Source: Oscillospiraceae bacterium
GTDB taxonomy: Bacteria > Bacillota > Clostridia > Oscillospirales > Ruminococcaceae
Length of the DNA stretch: 22,092 nucleotides
Assembly: GCA_016303235.1 (NCBI GenBank)
Contig: JAEDMB010000013.1
Span: 1-22,092 of the forward strand
Direction of reading: 5' to 3'
In this document: one piece after another, positions 14,228 through 21,632 of the stretch
How positions within the stretch are numbered: the first letter of the stretch is position 1
How the letters are laid out: every line of letters starts with the position of its first letter
The notes under the pieces: generated by a model
What the model was told of the DNA's origin: nothing
The model's input: the letters and a program-made list of their open reading frames with translations, nothing else
The model's database searches: none
Made by a program: the position numbers and the translations under genes

Positions 14228-14663
14228 AATTCATAGGCGTACTTTAAAAGGCATTGTTTTTATAAGCATAAATATTCTGTCAGTTCTGATTCAGACTATT
14301 TTTATGCCGTTTAATTTTATGGATACTCATCGGACGTTTTCAGATGAAACTGTTCATAAAATACTTGCAGTATGTGGTTTGATTCAGCTTGTTTTAAGCT
14401 TGATTTTACTTGTGAAATATAAAAAATCTCTCGGTACTGATGTAAGCCTGCATAAAAAAGCACGGCATTTCAATTTTATTGTACTGATAATAGATTGGAT
14501 TCTTGTAATGCTGATTTTTTCCGCATTTCTTATTCTTTCACTTTGTACGCTGTTTCTGACTATGGATTTGTGGTTCAGACTTCTGATGCCGTCTTTTGTG
14601 GTATGCTTTTCGTCATTGGTTTTTATTGTATTTGCTTTTATGCAAAATAATATTTCAGATTAA
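14208..14663 (+). CDS. Four-helix membrane protein, unknown function
   Basis: The 151-residue protein has four hydrophobic segments at about 15-35, 51-70, 89-114 and 121-145, separated by short charged loops (MDTHRTFSDETVHK, KYKKSLGTDVSLHKKARH). I do not recognise a family and see no catalytic motif or signal peptide. It begins inside jag, overlapping by 20 bases in another frame, with GAGGG about 8 bases before the ATG, so its translation is probably coupled to jag. A terminator hairpin follows 1 base after its TAA. The conserved Jag-MnmE order in Firmicutes does not usually include such a gene, so this is a lineage-specific insert. That it is a real gene rests on the length, the hydrophobic pattern and the fitting ends. 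Confidence 0.75.
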   Translation: MEKLSSEIHRRTLKGIVFISINILSVLIQTIFMPFNFMDTHRTFSDETVHKILAVCGLIQLVLSLILLVKYKKSLGTDVSLHKKARHFNFIVLIIDWILVMLIFSAFLILSLCTLFLTMDLWFRLLMPSFVVCFSSLVFIVFAFMQNNISD

Positions 14664-14664
14664 T

Positions 14665-14692
14665 GCCGTCCCGTCTGCGGACGGCTTTTTTT
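14665..14692 (+). terminator. Intrinsic terminator just before mnmE
   Basis: GCCGTCC (14665-14671) pairs with GGACGGC (14679-14685) around a 7-base loop, followed by seven T (14686-14692). It ends the jag group, yet the mnmE ribosome site begins about 5 bases later, so no promoter fits between. Confidence 0.85.
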
Positions 14693-14710
14693 CAGAAAAG
14701 GTGTGATTTT

Positions 14711-16072
14711 ATGTCTGTTATTGCAGGTATTTCCACCCCGAACGCTCCGGGGGGAATTGCTGTTATTCGTATATCGGGTGATTCCGCTCTTGAAATTGCT
14801 GACAGGGTTTTTAAAGCTCCCAACGGAAAAAAGGCTGTTGATATGAAAGGATATACATGTGCTTACGGTCATGTATATGATGACGGTCAGCTTATTGATG
14901 AATGTATTTTAACGGTTTTCAAAGCTCCGCACAGCTATACCGGCGAAGATGTTGCTGAAATATCCTGTCATGGCGGATTGTTTGTTACTAAAAAAATTCT
15001 CCGTGCCGTACTTAAAAACGGTGCTGAACCCTCCGGTGCAGGAGAATTTACAAAACGGGCTTTCATAAACGGCAAACTCGATTTGACTCAGGCTGATGCT
15101 GTTATGGATATAATTTCCGCTAAAGGTGATACGGAACTTAAAATGGCTGAAAGCTTACGCAAGGGGACAGTTTTCAACAAAATCACTTCTGTACGTGAAA
15201 AACTTGTTAAAATTCTCGGTGACCTTTCCGCATGGGCAGATTATCCCGAAGAAGATATTCCGGAAGTTGAACCCGATGTCCTTCAGTCTGAATTAAATGA
15301 TGTAAAATCTGAACTTGAAAGCCTTATAAAGGGCTACGATTACGGAAGAATACTAAGAAACGGTATAAATACTGTTATTGTCGGTCGCCCGAATGTCGGA
15401 AAATCTACGCTTTTTAACTGTCTCAGCGGTTTTGAAAGAAGTATCGTTACTGATATTGCCGGCACTACCCGTGATGTCGTTGAGGAATCTGTTAAAATAG
15501 GAGAGCTTGTTTTACGCCTTTCCGATACTGCCGGTATCCGTGAAACTTCCGATATTATTGAGGGAATCGGCGTTGATATTGCTTTCAGAAAACTTGATGA
15601 GGCTGACCTTATAATTGCTGTTTTTGACGGTAGTTGTCCGCTATGTGAGGACGATTTCAAAATTCTTGAAAAGCTTCAGAATAAACGTTGTATTGCTGTT
15701 ATAAACAAGAGCGACAGGGAAATTCTTTCTGATGAACAAATTATTAATAAGTATATTGAAAATACTGTTATGATTTCCGCAAAAAATAATGACGGTATTG
15801 AAAAATTACAGTCCGCTGTTGAGAATATTTTTGAGGCATCTGAAATTAATTTCGATAACGGCACTGTTTCAAATGAACGTCAGAAAAAATGTGTTGATAC
15901 CGCATTATTGCAGATAAATGAATCAATATCCGCCCTTGAATCCGGTGTTATGCTTGATGCCGTTACTGTTCTTATAGATGAGGCTTTGCAGTCACTTCTT
16001 GAACTTACCGGCGAAAAAGCCTCTGAAACCGTTGTTAATGAAGTTTTTTCAAGATTCTGTGTCGGAAAATAA
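14711..16072 (+). CDS. mnmE: tRNA modification GTPase MnmE
   Basis: MnmE, with MnmG, adds the carboxymethylaminomethyl group at U34 of certain tRNAs, which secures wobble decoding. The 453-residue protein has an N-terminal folate-binding domain, a helical domain split around a Ras-like G domain with Walker A GRPNVGKS (225-232), switch II DTAG (272-275) and NKSD, and the C-terminal FCVGK whose cysteine is the conserved one. Open frame begins at 14663 within the terminator; ATG 14711 is chosen for the family start MSVIAGISTPNAPGGIAVIR and AAAGGTG 7 to 8 bases upstream. mnmG follows after 40 bases that hold a parS site. Confidence 0.97.
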   Translation: MSVIAGISTPNAPGGIAVIRISGDSALEIADRVFKAPNGKKAVDMKGYTCAYGHVYDDGQLIDECILTVFKAPHSYTGEDVAEISCHGGLFVTKKILRAVLKNGAEPSGAGEFTKRAFINGKLDLTQADAVMDIISAKGDTELKMAESLRKGTVFNKITSVREKLVKILGDLSAWADYPEEDIPEVEPDVLQSELNDVKSELESLIKGYDYGRILRNGINTVIVGRPNVGKSTLFNCLSGFERSIVTDIAGTTRDVVEESVKIGELVLRLSDTAGIRETSDIIEGIGVDIAFRKLDEADLIIAVFDGSCPLCEDDFKILEKLQNKRCIAVINKSDREILSDEQIINKYIENTVMISAKNNDGIEKLQSAVENIFEASEINFDNGTVSNERQKKCVDTALLQINESISALESGVMLDAVTVLIDEALQSLLELTGEKASETVVNEVFSRFCVGK

Positions 16073-16076
16073 TATC

Positions 16077-16092
16077 CGTTTCACGTGAAACG
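16077..16092. promoter_or_regulatory. parS site 1 (mnmE-mnmG gap)
   Basis: The 16-bp perfect palindrome CGTTTCACGTGAAACG contains the ParB target core GTTTCACGTGAAAC (16078-16091). Compared with the general consensus TGTTTCACGTGAAACA only the outermost bases differ. It lies 7 bases before the mnmG ribosome site, in the only gap between mnmE and mnmG. Confidence 0.9.
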
Positions 16093-16112
16093 CTTTTCGG
16101 AGGTATTTTTTA

Positions 16113-17990
16113 ATGAATTATAAAATGGATTCCTTTGATGTTGCAGTTGTCGGTGCTGGTCATGCCGGCGTTGAGGCTTCTCTCGCCTCCGCAAGACTTG
16201 GCTGTAAAACAGTTCTTTTTACGATTTCTCTTGACCAGATTGCTAATATGCCCTGTAATCCGTCAATCGGAGGTACTGCTAAAGGTCATCTTGTCCGTGA
16301 GATTGATGCTCTCGGAGGTGAAATGGGCAAGGGTGCTGACAAGTGTTTTATTCAGAGCCGTATGCTTAATAAGGGAAAAGGCCCTGCCGTTCATAGCTTA
16401 AGAGTTCAGGCTGACCGTGTTATGTATCACAATTATATGAAAAAAGTCTGCGAATCTCAGGAAAATCTTTTCATCAAACAGGCTGAAGTTGCTGAAATTA
16501 TTACTGAAAACGGTCAGATATGCGGTGTGAGAACTAAACTCGGTGCGGAATATGCCGTTAAAGCCGTGATAATTGCGACAGGAACATACCTTAAAGGCAA
16601 AATTCATATCGGTGAAACTTCTTATGAAAGTGGCCCTGATTCCGCATTGCCAAGTACACTTTTATCACAGAGCCTTATTGACCATGGCATAACTATAAGA
16701 AGATTTAAAACTGGTACACCTTGCAGAGTTCACAAAAGAAGTATCGATTTTTCAGTTATGGAACGTCAGGACGGTGATGAAAATATAGTTCCTTTCTCTT
16801 TTTCAACTGATTCTTCCACACTGGAAAACAAGGTGAGCTGTTTTGTTACATATACTAATCAAAAAACGCATGAGGTTATACTTTCAAATCTTGACCGTTC
16901 TCCTCTTTATTCCGGAAAAATTCAGGGTGTAGGCCCTCGCTATTGTCCGTCTATTGAGGACAAAATTGTAAGATTTTCAGACAAGCCAAGACATCAGCTT
17001 TTTGTTGAGCCGATGGGTCTTGAAACTGATGAATACTATTTGCAGGGTATGTCCTCATCATTGCCCGAAGATGTTCAGCTTGCTTTTCTGAAAACTATTA
17101 AAGGTCTTGAAAACGTTGAAATAATGCGTCCGGCTTATGCAATTGAATACGACTGCTGTGACCCTACTGAACTTCTTCCGACTCTTGAATTTAAAAAAGT
17201 AAAAGGTCTTTACGGAGCAGGACAGTTCAACGGAAGTTCAGGATACGAGGAGGCAGGAGCTCAGGGACTTGTTGCAGGTATAAATTCCGCTTTGAAAATT
17301 CTCGGCAGAGAACCTATGATTCTTGACAGGGCAAGCTCCTATATCGGTACTCTTATTGATGACCTTGTAACAAAGGGCTGTTCTGACCCTTACAGAATGA
17401 TGACTTCAAGAAGTGAATACAGATTGATTCTGCGTCAGGACAATGCCGACCAAAGACTTACTCCAATCGGCTATAAAATAGGTCTTGTACCGGAAACAGT
17501 TTTCAACAATCTGAAGTTGAAATGTGAACTCATTGATAAAGAATTAAAGCGTGTTCAGACTTTGAATATTGCTCCTTCTCAACAAATCAACAGCTTTCTT
17601 GTTGAAAACAATACAGCTCCTCTTTCAACAGGCTGTAAGCTTGCTGACTTAATTCGCCGTCCACAGCTTAATTATGCTATGCTTGCTCCTTTTGATTCCG
17701 CACGTCCGGAACTCCCTTTTGAAGTATGTGAACAGGTTGAACTTCAGATTAAATATGCCGGATATATCGATAAACAGCTTGCTCAGATTGATACTATGCG
17801 TAAGCTTGAAAAAAAATCTCTTCCCGAAAATATTGATTATTCAACTATAAGGGGATTGCGTCTTGAGGCTGTTGAAAAGCTGAATAAGGTCAAGCCGGTT
17901 TCAATCGGTCAGGCATCAAGAATTTCCGGTGTATCTCCCGCAGATGTATCATTATTAATAGTATGGCTTGAACAGCACAAAAGGAGTTAA
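16113..17990 (+). CDS. mnmG: tRNA modification FAD protein MnmG (GidA)
   Basis: MnmG is the flavoprotein partner of MnmE in U34 tRNA modification. The 625-residue protein starts with the FAD-binding fold (VAVVGAGHAGVEA, GxGxxG at 14-19). It then shows the family block CNPSIGGTAKGHLVREIDALGG with its conserved cysteine, later the second family stretch GLYGAGQFNGSSGYEEA, and a helical C-terminal domain ending LLIVWLEQHKRS. Length is at the family norm. ATG 16113 has GGAGG 9 bases upstream; Met5 is an alternative. The ribosome site of rsmG overlaps its last codons. Confidence 0.98.
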   Translation: MNYKMDSFDVAVVGAGHAGVEASLASARLGCKTVLFTISLDQIANMPCNPSIGGTAKGHLVREIDALGGEMGKGADKCFIQSRMLNKGKGPAVHSLRVQADRVMYHNYMKKVCESQENLFIKQAEVAEIITENGQICGVRTKLGAEYAVKAVIIATGTYLKGKIHIGETSYESGPDSALPSTLLSQSLIDHGITIRRFKTGTPCRVHKRSIDFSVMERQDGDENIVPFSFSTDSSTLENKVSCFVTYTNQKTHEVILSNLDRSPLYSGKIQGVGPRYCPSIEDKIVRFSDKPRHQLFVEPMGLETDEYYLQGMSSSLPEDVQLAFLKTIKGLENVEIMRPAYAIEYDCCDPTELLPTLEFKKVKGLYGAGQFNGSSGYEEAGAQGLVAGINSALKILGREPMILDRASSYIGTLIDDLVTKGCSDPYRMMTSRSEYRLILRQDNADQRLTPIGYKIGLVPETVFNNLKLKCELIDKELKRVQTLNIAPSQQINSFLVENNTAPLSTGCKLADLIRRPQLNYAMLAPFDSARPELPFEVCEQVELQIKYAGYIDKQLAQIDTMRKLEKKSLPENIDYSTIRGLRLEAVEKLNKVKPVSIGQASRISGVSPADVSLLIVWLEQHKRS

Positions 17991-17993
17991 AAA

Positions 17994-18698
17994 ATGTTTC
18001 CTGATTACCAGTATTCAAAAAATTTATTTAAAAAATATAATCTCGAACTTTCCGAAGATGCTTATAATAAATTCGCTGTTTATGCTGATTTCCTTGTCGA
18101 ATATAATCAGAATGTCAATCTTACTGCTATTACTGACGGTGAGGAAATACTTGTCAAGCATTTTCTCGACTCCGTTCTTATTTGCAGATATTGCGATATT
18201 CCGCAAAATTCATCATTGATTGATGTCGGAACGGGTGCGGGATTTCCGTCTGTTCCCCTTAAAATTTTCCGTCCCGATATTAAAATTACTCTCCTTGACA
18301 GCCTCAACAAGCGTATAACTTTTTTACAGCTTTTATGTCAAAAACTTGAAATTCAGGCGGATTTTATTCACGGACGTGCTGAGGATTTCGGAAAAAATCC
18401 CCTTTACCGTGAAAAATTCGACATTGCCTGTGCGAGAGCTGTTGCGAATCTTTCCGTTTTAAGCGAATTCTGTATGCCTTTTGTCAGAAAACAAGGAATT
18501 TTTATATCTATGAAAGGATTTTCCGAAAATATCGAAAATGCACGAAATGCCGTGGAAATACTTGGCGGTTCTCTTGAAAATCCAGTTGATTATTCTCTTG
18601 AAAATGAGGGCAGAAGAATTGTCAGGGTAATAAAAATATCGCATACTCCGACAAAATTCCCCAGAAACAGCGGTCAGATTAAAAAGAAACCTCTCTGA
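17994..18698 (+). CDS. rsmG: 16S rRNA G527 methyltransferase RsmG (GidB)
   Basis: RsmG methylates N7 of G527 in 16S rRNA, using S-adenosylmethionine. The 234-residue protein shows SAM-binding DVGTGAGFP (77-85), the family segment VNLTAITDGEEILVKHFLDS before it, the RAEDF patch and ARAVANL. The C-terminal PTKFPRNSGQIKKKPL is typical. AAGGAG (17981-17986) lies inside mnmG, 7 bases before ATG, and the two genes are 3 bases apart, so they are co-transcribed. In other bacteria loss of RsmG gives low-level streptomycin resistance. A terminator follows 21 bases downstream. Confidence 0.97.
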   Translation: MFPDYQYSKNLFKKYNLELSEDAYNKFAVYADFLVEYNQNVNLTAITDGEEILVKHFLDSVLICRYCDIPQNSSLIDVGTGAGFPSVPLKIFRPDIKITLLDSLNKRITFLQLLCQKLEIQADFIHGRAEDFGKNPLYREKFDIACARAVANLSVLSEFCMPFVRKQGIFISMKGFSENIENARNAVEILGGSLENPVDYSLENEGRRIVRVIKISHTPTKFPRNSGQIKKKPL

Positions 18699-18719
18699 TT
18701 TTGTCAATATATGTCGTAT

Positions 18720-18754
18720 AATCCGCTGTTTTGCGACAAAACGGCGGATTTTTT
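18720..18754 (+). terminator. Intrinsic terminator after rsmG
   Basis: AATCCGCTGTTTTG (18720-18733) pairs with CAAAACGGCGGATT (18737-18750), a 14-bp stem with one T-G wobble and a CGA loop, followed by six T. It separates the mnmE-mnmG-rsmG group from noc. Confidence 0.9.
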
Positions 18755-18818
18755 CAGTAGAATTTCAAAAATTTCTGTGTTAGAATTACTCTATACTTAA
18801 TTGTAAAGGAGTGTTACT

Positions 18819-19670
18819 ATGGCAGGATTTTTAAATTTTACCAAGGACAAACAGATTAATAAAGTCATTGAAATTGATGTCCGTCTTATTGTCCCTAATC
18901 CTCATCAGCCTCGTACAGAGTTTGATGATTCGGATATAAGGTCGCTTGCGGAATCAATCGGTCAGAACGGCATTTTACAGCCCCTTTCCGTCAGAAAATC
19001 GGGCGAAAAATATGAACTTATTGCAGGTGAAAGACGTTTAAGGGCGGCTAAAATGTGCGGTTTGCAGGCTGTTCCCTGTATAGTTCATGATATCAGCGAG
19101 AGAAATTCCGCTGTTCTTGCTCTTGTGGAGAATATTCAGCGTCAGGATTTATCTTTTTTTGATGAGGCAACCGCTATTGAAAAGCTTATTTCTTATTATG
19201 GAATGACACAGGAGGACGCTGCCTCCAAGCTCGGAAAGGCTCAGAGTACTATTGCTAATAAGCTCCGCCTTTTAAGACTTACTCCCGAAGAACGTGAACT
19301 CATTATGAGTTTCAACCTCACTGAACGCCATGCAAGAGCTTTGCTTAAACTCGGTAGCTGTGAGGAACGCATGAATATCCTCGAAAAAGTTATTAAAAAT
19401 AAACTGAATGTTGAACGCACCGAAAAACTCGTTGAGGATTATATCGGTCAGAAAAAGGTCAGGCAAAGCTATCGGACACGCTCAAAAGTCTTTCAGAATG
19501 TGAAAATTTTCGTCAATACTATCAATAAGGCTATTGAAACTATGCAGTCTGCCGGTATCGATGCCGATTCCAAAAAAATTCAGAATGAAGAATACATAGA
19601 ATACAGAGTGAGAATACCTATTGACAACAGCAGGGATTCCGATTTCTTTCTTCCGGAAAATAAAAACTGA
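18819..19670 (+). CDS. noc: Noc nucleoid occlusion protein, ParB paralogue
   Basis: The 283-residue protein is a ParB-family CTP-binding clamp with the N-terminal GERRLR (70-75) and ENIQR (104-108) motifs and a central helix-turn-helix. In the DNA-reading helices Gln142, Lys148, Arg153 and Arg170 stand at the four positions reported to separate Noc (Q, K, K, R) from ParB (R, T, A, G). It therefore fits Noc, which binds NBS sites and stops division over DNA. A short hydrophobic N-terminus (MAGFLNF) could be the membrane helix. Position after rsmG and before parA is as in B. subtilis. ATG 18819 has AAGGAG about 7 bases upstream; I see no good promoter in the gap. Confidence 0.88.
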   Translation: MAGFLNFTKDKQINKVIEIDVRLIVPNPHQPRTEFDDSDIRSLAESIGQNGILQPLSVRKSGEKYELIAGERRLRAAKMCGLQAVPCIVHDISERNSAVLALVENIQRQDLSFFDEATAIEKLISYYGMTQEDAASKLGKAQSTIANKLRLLRLTPEERELIMSFNLTERHARALLKLGSCEERMNILEKVIKNKLNVERTEKLVEDYIGQKKVRQSYRTRSKVFQNVKIFVNTINKAIETMQSAGIDADSKKIQNEEYIEYRVRIPIDNSRDSDFFLPENKN

Positions 19671-19674
19671 ATCT

Positions 19675-19692
19675 GCGTTTCACGTGAAACGC
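19675..19692. promoter_or_regulatory. parS site 2 (noc-parA gap)
   Basis: GCGTTTCACGTGAAACGC is an 18-bp perfect palindrome with the full parS core GTTTCACGTGAAAC (19677-19690), 4 bases after the noc stop. Confidence 0.92.
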
Positions 19693-19759
19693 CTTATGAA
19701 TTACGGCTGAACGTACATGTCCATTCCGTAAAAAAATATCAGTTGCGATTTTCACTTCT

Positions 19760-19785
19760 GCCGTTCCACGTGGAACGGCTTTTTC
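19760..19785. promoter_or_regulatory. parS variant 3, hairpin with T-tract
   Basis: GCCGTTCCACGTGGAACGGC (19760-19779) is a 20-bp perfect palindrome containing the parS variant GTTCCACGTGGAAC (19763-19776), a form known from other bacteria such as Pseudomonas. It is followed by TTTTTC, so it can also fold as a terminator-like hairpin for noc transcripts. Confidence 0.78.
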
Positions 19786-19806
19786 TGTTTCTCAGAAATA
19801 TACTGC

Positions 19807-19820
19807 GTTCCACGTGAAAC
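19807..19820. promoter_or_regulatory. parS variant 4, hybrid half-sites
   Basis: GTTCCACGTGAAAC joins one TTCC half and one TTTC half around CACGTG, so it has one break in symmetry. The flanking bases GC...GC extend it to 18 bp. It lies 29 bases before the parA promoter. Confidence 0.75.
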
Positions 19821-19848
19821 GCTTTTCAAAAAAATATATATATTATGC

Positions 19849-19888
19849 TTTACAAAGCCTTGGAAACGTGATATAATATCCATATAAT
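19849..19888 (+). promoter_or_regulatory. Overlapping SigA promoters of parA
   Basis: The first promoter is TTTACA (19849-19854), 17 bp, TATAAT (19872-19877) with TGA before it as an extended -10. The second is TTGGAA (19860-19865), 17 bp, TATAAT (19883-19888). They are 11 bp apart. The first is the better match. ParB spreading from the nearby parS sites could repress them, by analogy with other par operons. Confidence 0.75.
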
Positions 19889-19912
19889 ATTTTATTAAAA
19901 AGGAATGATTTT

Positions 19913-20719
19913 ATGGGCAGAATTATTGCCGTTGCCAATCAGAAAGGCGGTGTCGGCAAGACTACTACCGTTGTAAACCTTGCCTCTTATCTCGGCTCAA
20001 GGGATTTTAAGGTTCTTTGTGTTGATATAGACCCTCAGGGCAATACTACTACCGGATTCGGCATCAAAAAAAAGAATGTCACCAAATCTTCCTATGATGT
20101 TTTCATAGGCAAGGTTAAAATTCAGGACGCTGTTATTCATACTGATTATAAAAACGTTTCAATCGTTCCGGCTAATGCCAATCTTGCCGGCTGTGAAGTG
20201 GAACTGATAAATATTGAAAACCGCACTAACCGCCTTAAACTCCAGTTGCTTACATGCAAGCTTGACTATGATTTTATTCTGATTGACTGCCCTCCTGCTT
20301 TAGGACTTATGACTATTAACGGACTTGTTGCAAGTGACAGGGTTCTTGTTCCTATGCTTGCGGAATTTTATGCTTTAGAGGGTTTATCACAATTAACTAA
20401 TACTCTTAAGATAGTAAGAACTAATTATAATCCCTCTCTTGATATTGAAGGTATACTTTTTACTATGTTCGATTCACGTCTTAATATTGCCAGTCAGGTT
20501 GTAAAGGAAGTTGAAAAATTCTTCCCCAATAAGATTTTTCAGACTAAAATCCCCCGCAATGTCAGACTTTCGGAAGCTCCCAGTTACGGAAAGCCTATTA
20601 TGTATTATGATAAATCTTCAAAGGGTGCGGAGGCTTATGCAAATCTCGGACGTGAAATCTTAGGCGAGCCTGTCGCTGTCGAAAAGAAAAAATTCGGCAT
20701 TTTCTCACGTGCAAAATAA
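19913..20719 (+). CDS. parA: Chromosome partitioning ATPase ParA (Soj)
   Basis: ParA is the Walker-type ATPase that drives origin segregation and, in B. subtilis, modulates DnaA. The 268-residue protein has the deviant Walker A motif KGGVGKTT (11-18, with the first lysine typical of ParA/MinD), DIDPQGNTT and LIDCPPALG. Start ATG 19913 has AAGGA about 8 bases upstream. parB follows after 18 bases with its own ribosome site, so the pair is one operon. Its placement beside parS sites and near dnaA fits the chromosomal Soj type, not a plasmid ParA. Confidence 0.96.
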   Translation: MGRIIAVANQKGGVGKTTTVVNLASYLGSRDFKVLCVDIDPQGNTTTGFGIKKKNVTKSSYDVFIGKVKIQDAVIHTDYKNVSIVPANANLAGCEVELINIENRTNRLKLQLLTCKLDYDFILIDCPPALGLMTINGLVASDRVLVPMLAEFYALEGLSQLTNTLKIVRTNYNPSLDIEGILFTMFDSRLNIASQVVKEVEKFFPNKIFQTKIPRNVRLSEAPSYGKPIMYYDKSSKGAEAYANLGREILGEPVAVEKKKFGIFSRAK

Positions 20720-20737
20720 TGAAAGGATATTTTTTAA

Positions 20738-21586
20738 ATGGCTAAAGGTGAACTTGGTTTCGGGCTTGAAAGCCTTTTTGATGATAATTCCGCCGAAGTT
20801 CAGGTTAAGCGTACTCTCAGGATTTCCGAAATTGAACCCAACAGAGACCAGCCCAGAAAATTTTTCAGCGATGAGGGTATAGAAGCTCTTGCGGATTCAA
20901 TTCGGGAACATGGCGTTCTTCAGCCTATTCTCGTCCGTCCTCTCCCTAACGGTTCTTATCAGATTGTTGCTGGCGAAAGACGCTGGAGAGCCTCACGTAT
21001 GGCGGGACTTGATGAAGTTCCCGTTAATATCAAGGAACTTGACGACTTTCAGACTATGCAGATTGCTATGGCGGAAAATCTTCAGCGTGAAAATCTGAAT
21101 CCCATTGAGGAGGCTGAAGGATATAAATACCTTATTGATAACTTTGATATGTCCAAAGAACAGATTGCTAAAATTGCAGGCAAATCACGTTCATATATTT
21201 CAAATTCAATAAGAATACTTTCCCTGCCGGATTTTATAATCAATGCTTTAAGGGACGGAAAAATTACATCGGGGCATGCAAAGGCTCTGCTTATGTTCGA
21301 TGATGAAAAGCGTATGCTTGAAACTGCTGAAAAGGCTATAAACGGAAATCTTTCCGTAAGACAGATTGAAAAGCTTGCAAAACAGCCTGAATCATCTGAA
21401 AAATTACGCAAATCTTCAAAAAATTCAGACAGCTATTTCACTGAAATGGAAATCTCTTTAAGAGAACATCTCGGCAGAAAGGTTAAAGTCGATTACGGAA
21501 AAAATAAAGGCGTGCTTATTCTTGAATTCTATGATAAAGATGATTTGTCATCTATTGCGGATAAGCTCGTTGATGATTTAAAATAA
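20738..21586 (+). CDS. parB: Chromosome partitioning protein ParB (Spo0J)
   Basis: ParB loads at parS as a CTP-dependent clamp and recruits SMC. The 282-residue protein begins with the ParA-stimulating peptide MAKGELGFGLESLF, then has GERRWR (79-84), ENLQREN (113-119) and a helix-turn-helix with Arg151, Ser157, Ser162 and Gly179 at the positions that separate ParB from Noc. That pattern fits ParB, supporting parS binding. The C-terminal part (about 225-282) is the dimerisation domain, preceded by a charged linker. Start ATG 20738 has AAGGA upstream. A parS palindrome lies 3 bases after its stop, before serS. Confidence 0.96.
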   Translation: MAKGELGFGLESLFDDNSAEVQVKRTLRISEIEPNRDQPRKFFSDEGIEALADSIREHGVLQPILVRPLPNGSYQIVAGERRWRASRMAGLDEVPVNIKELDDFQTMQIAMAENLQRENLNPIEEAEGYKYLIDNFDMSKEQIAKIAGKSRSYISNSIRILSLPDFIINALRDGKITSGHAKALLMFDDEKRMLETAEKAINGNLSVRQIEKLAKQPESSEKLRKSSKNSDSYFTEMEISLREHLGRKVKVDYGKNKGVLILEFYDKDDLSSIADKLVDDLK

Positions 21587-21588
21587 CA

Positions 21589-21606
21589 GCGTTTCACGTG
21601 AAACGC
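21589..21606. promoter_or_regulatory. parS site 5 (parB-serS gap)
   Basis: GCGTTTCACGTGAAACGC, identical to site 2, with the full core at 21591-21604. It begins 3 bases after the parB stop and ends 11 bases before the serS ribosome site. Confidence 0.92.
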
Positions 21607-21632
21607 ATTAATATATAAGGAGTTTTTTAAAA

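Noticed and set aside
18717..18722. TATAAT as a -10 for noc
   Set aside because: It overlaps the rsmG terminator stem and has no -35 at a proper distance.
20706..20711. CACGTG at the end of parA as a sixth parS
   Set aside because: Flanks (TTTCT and CAAAA) are not symmetric, so only the 6-bp core matches.
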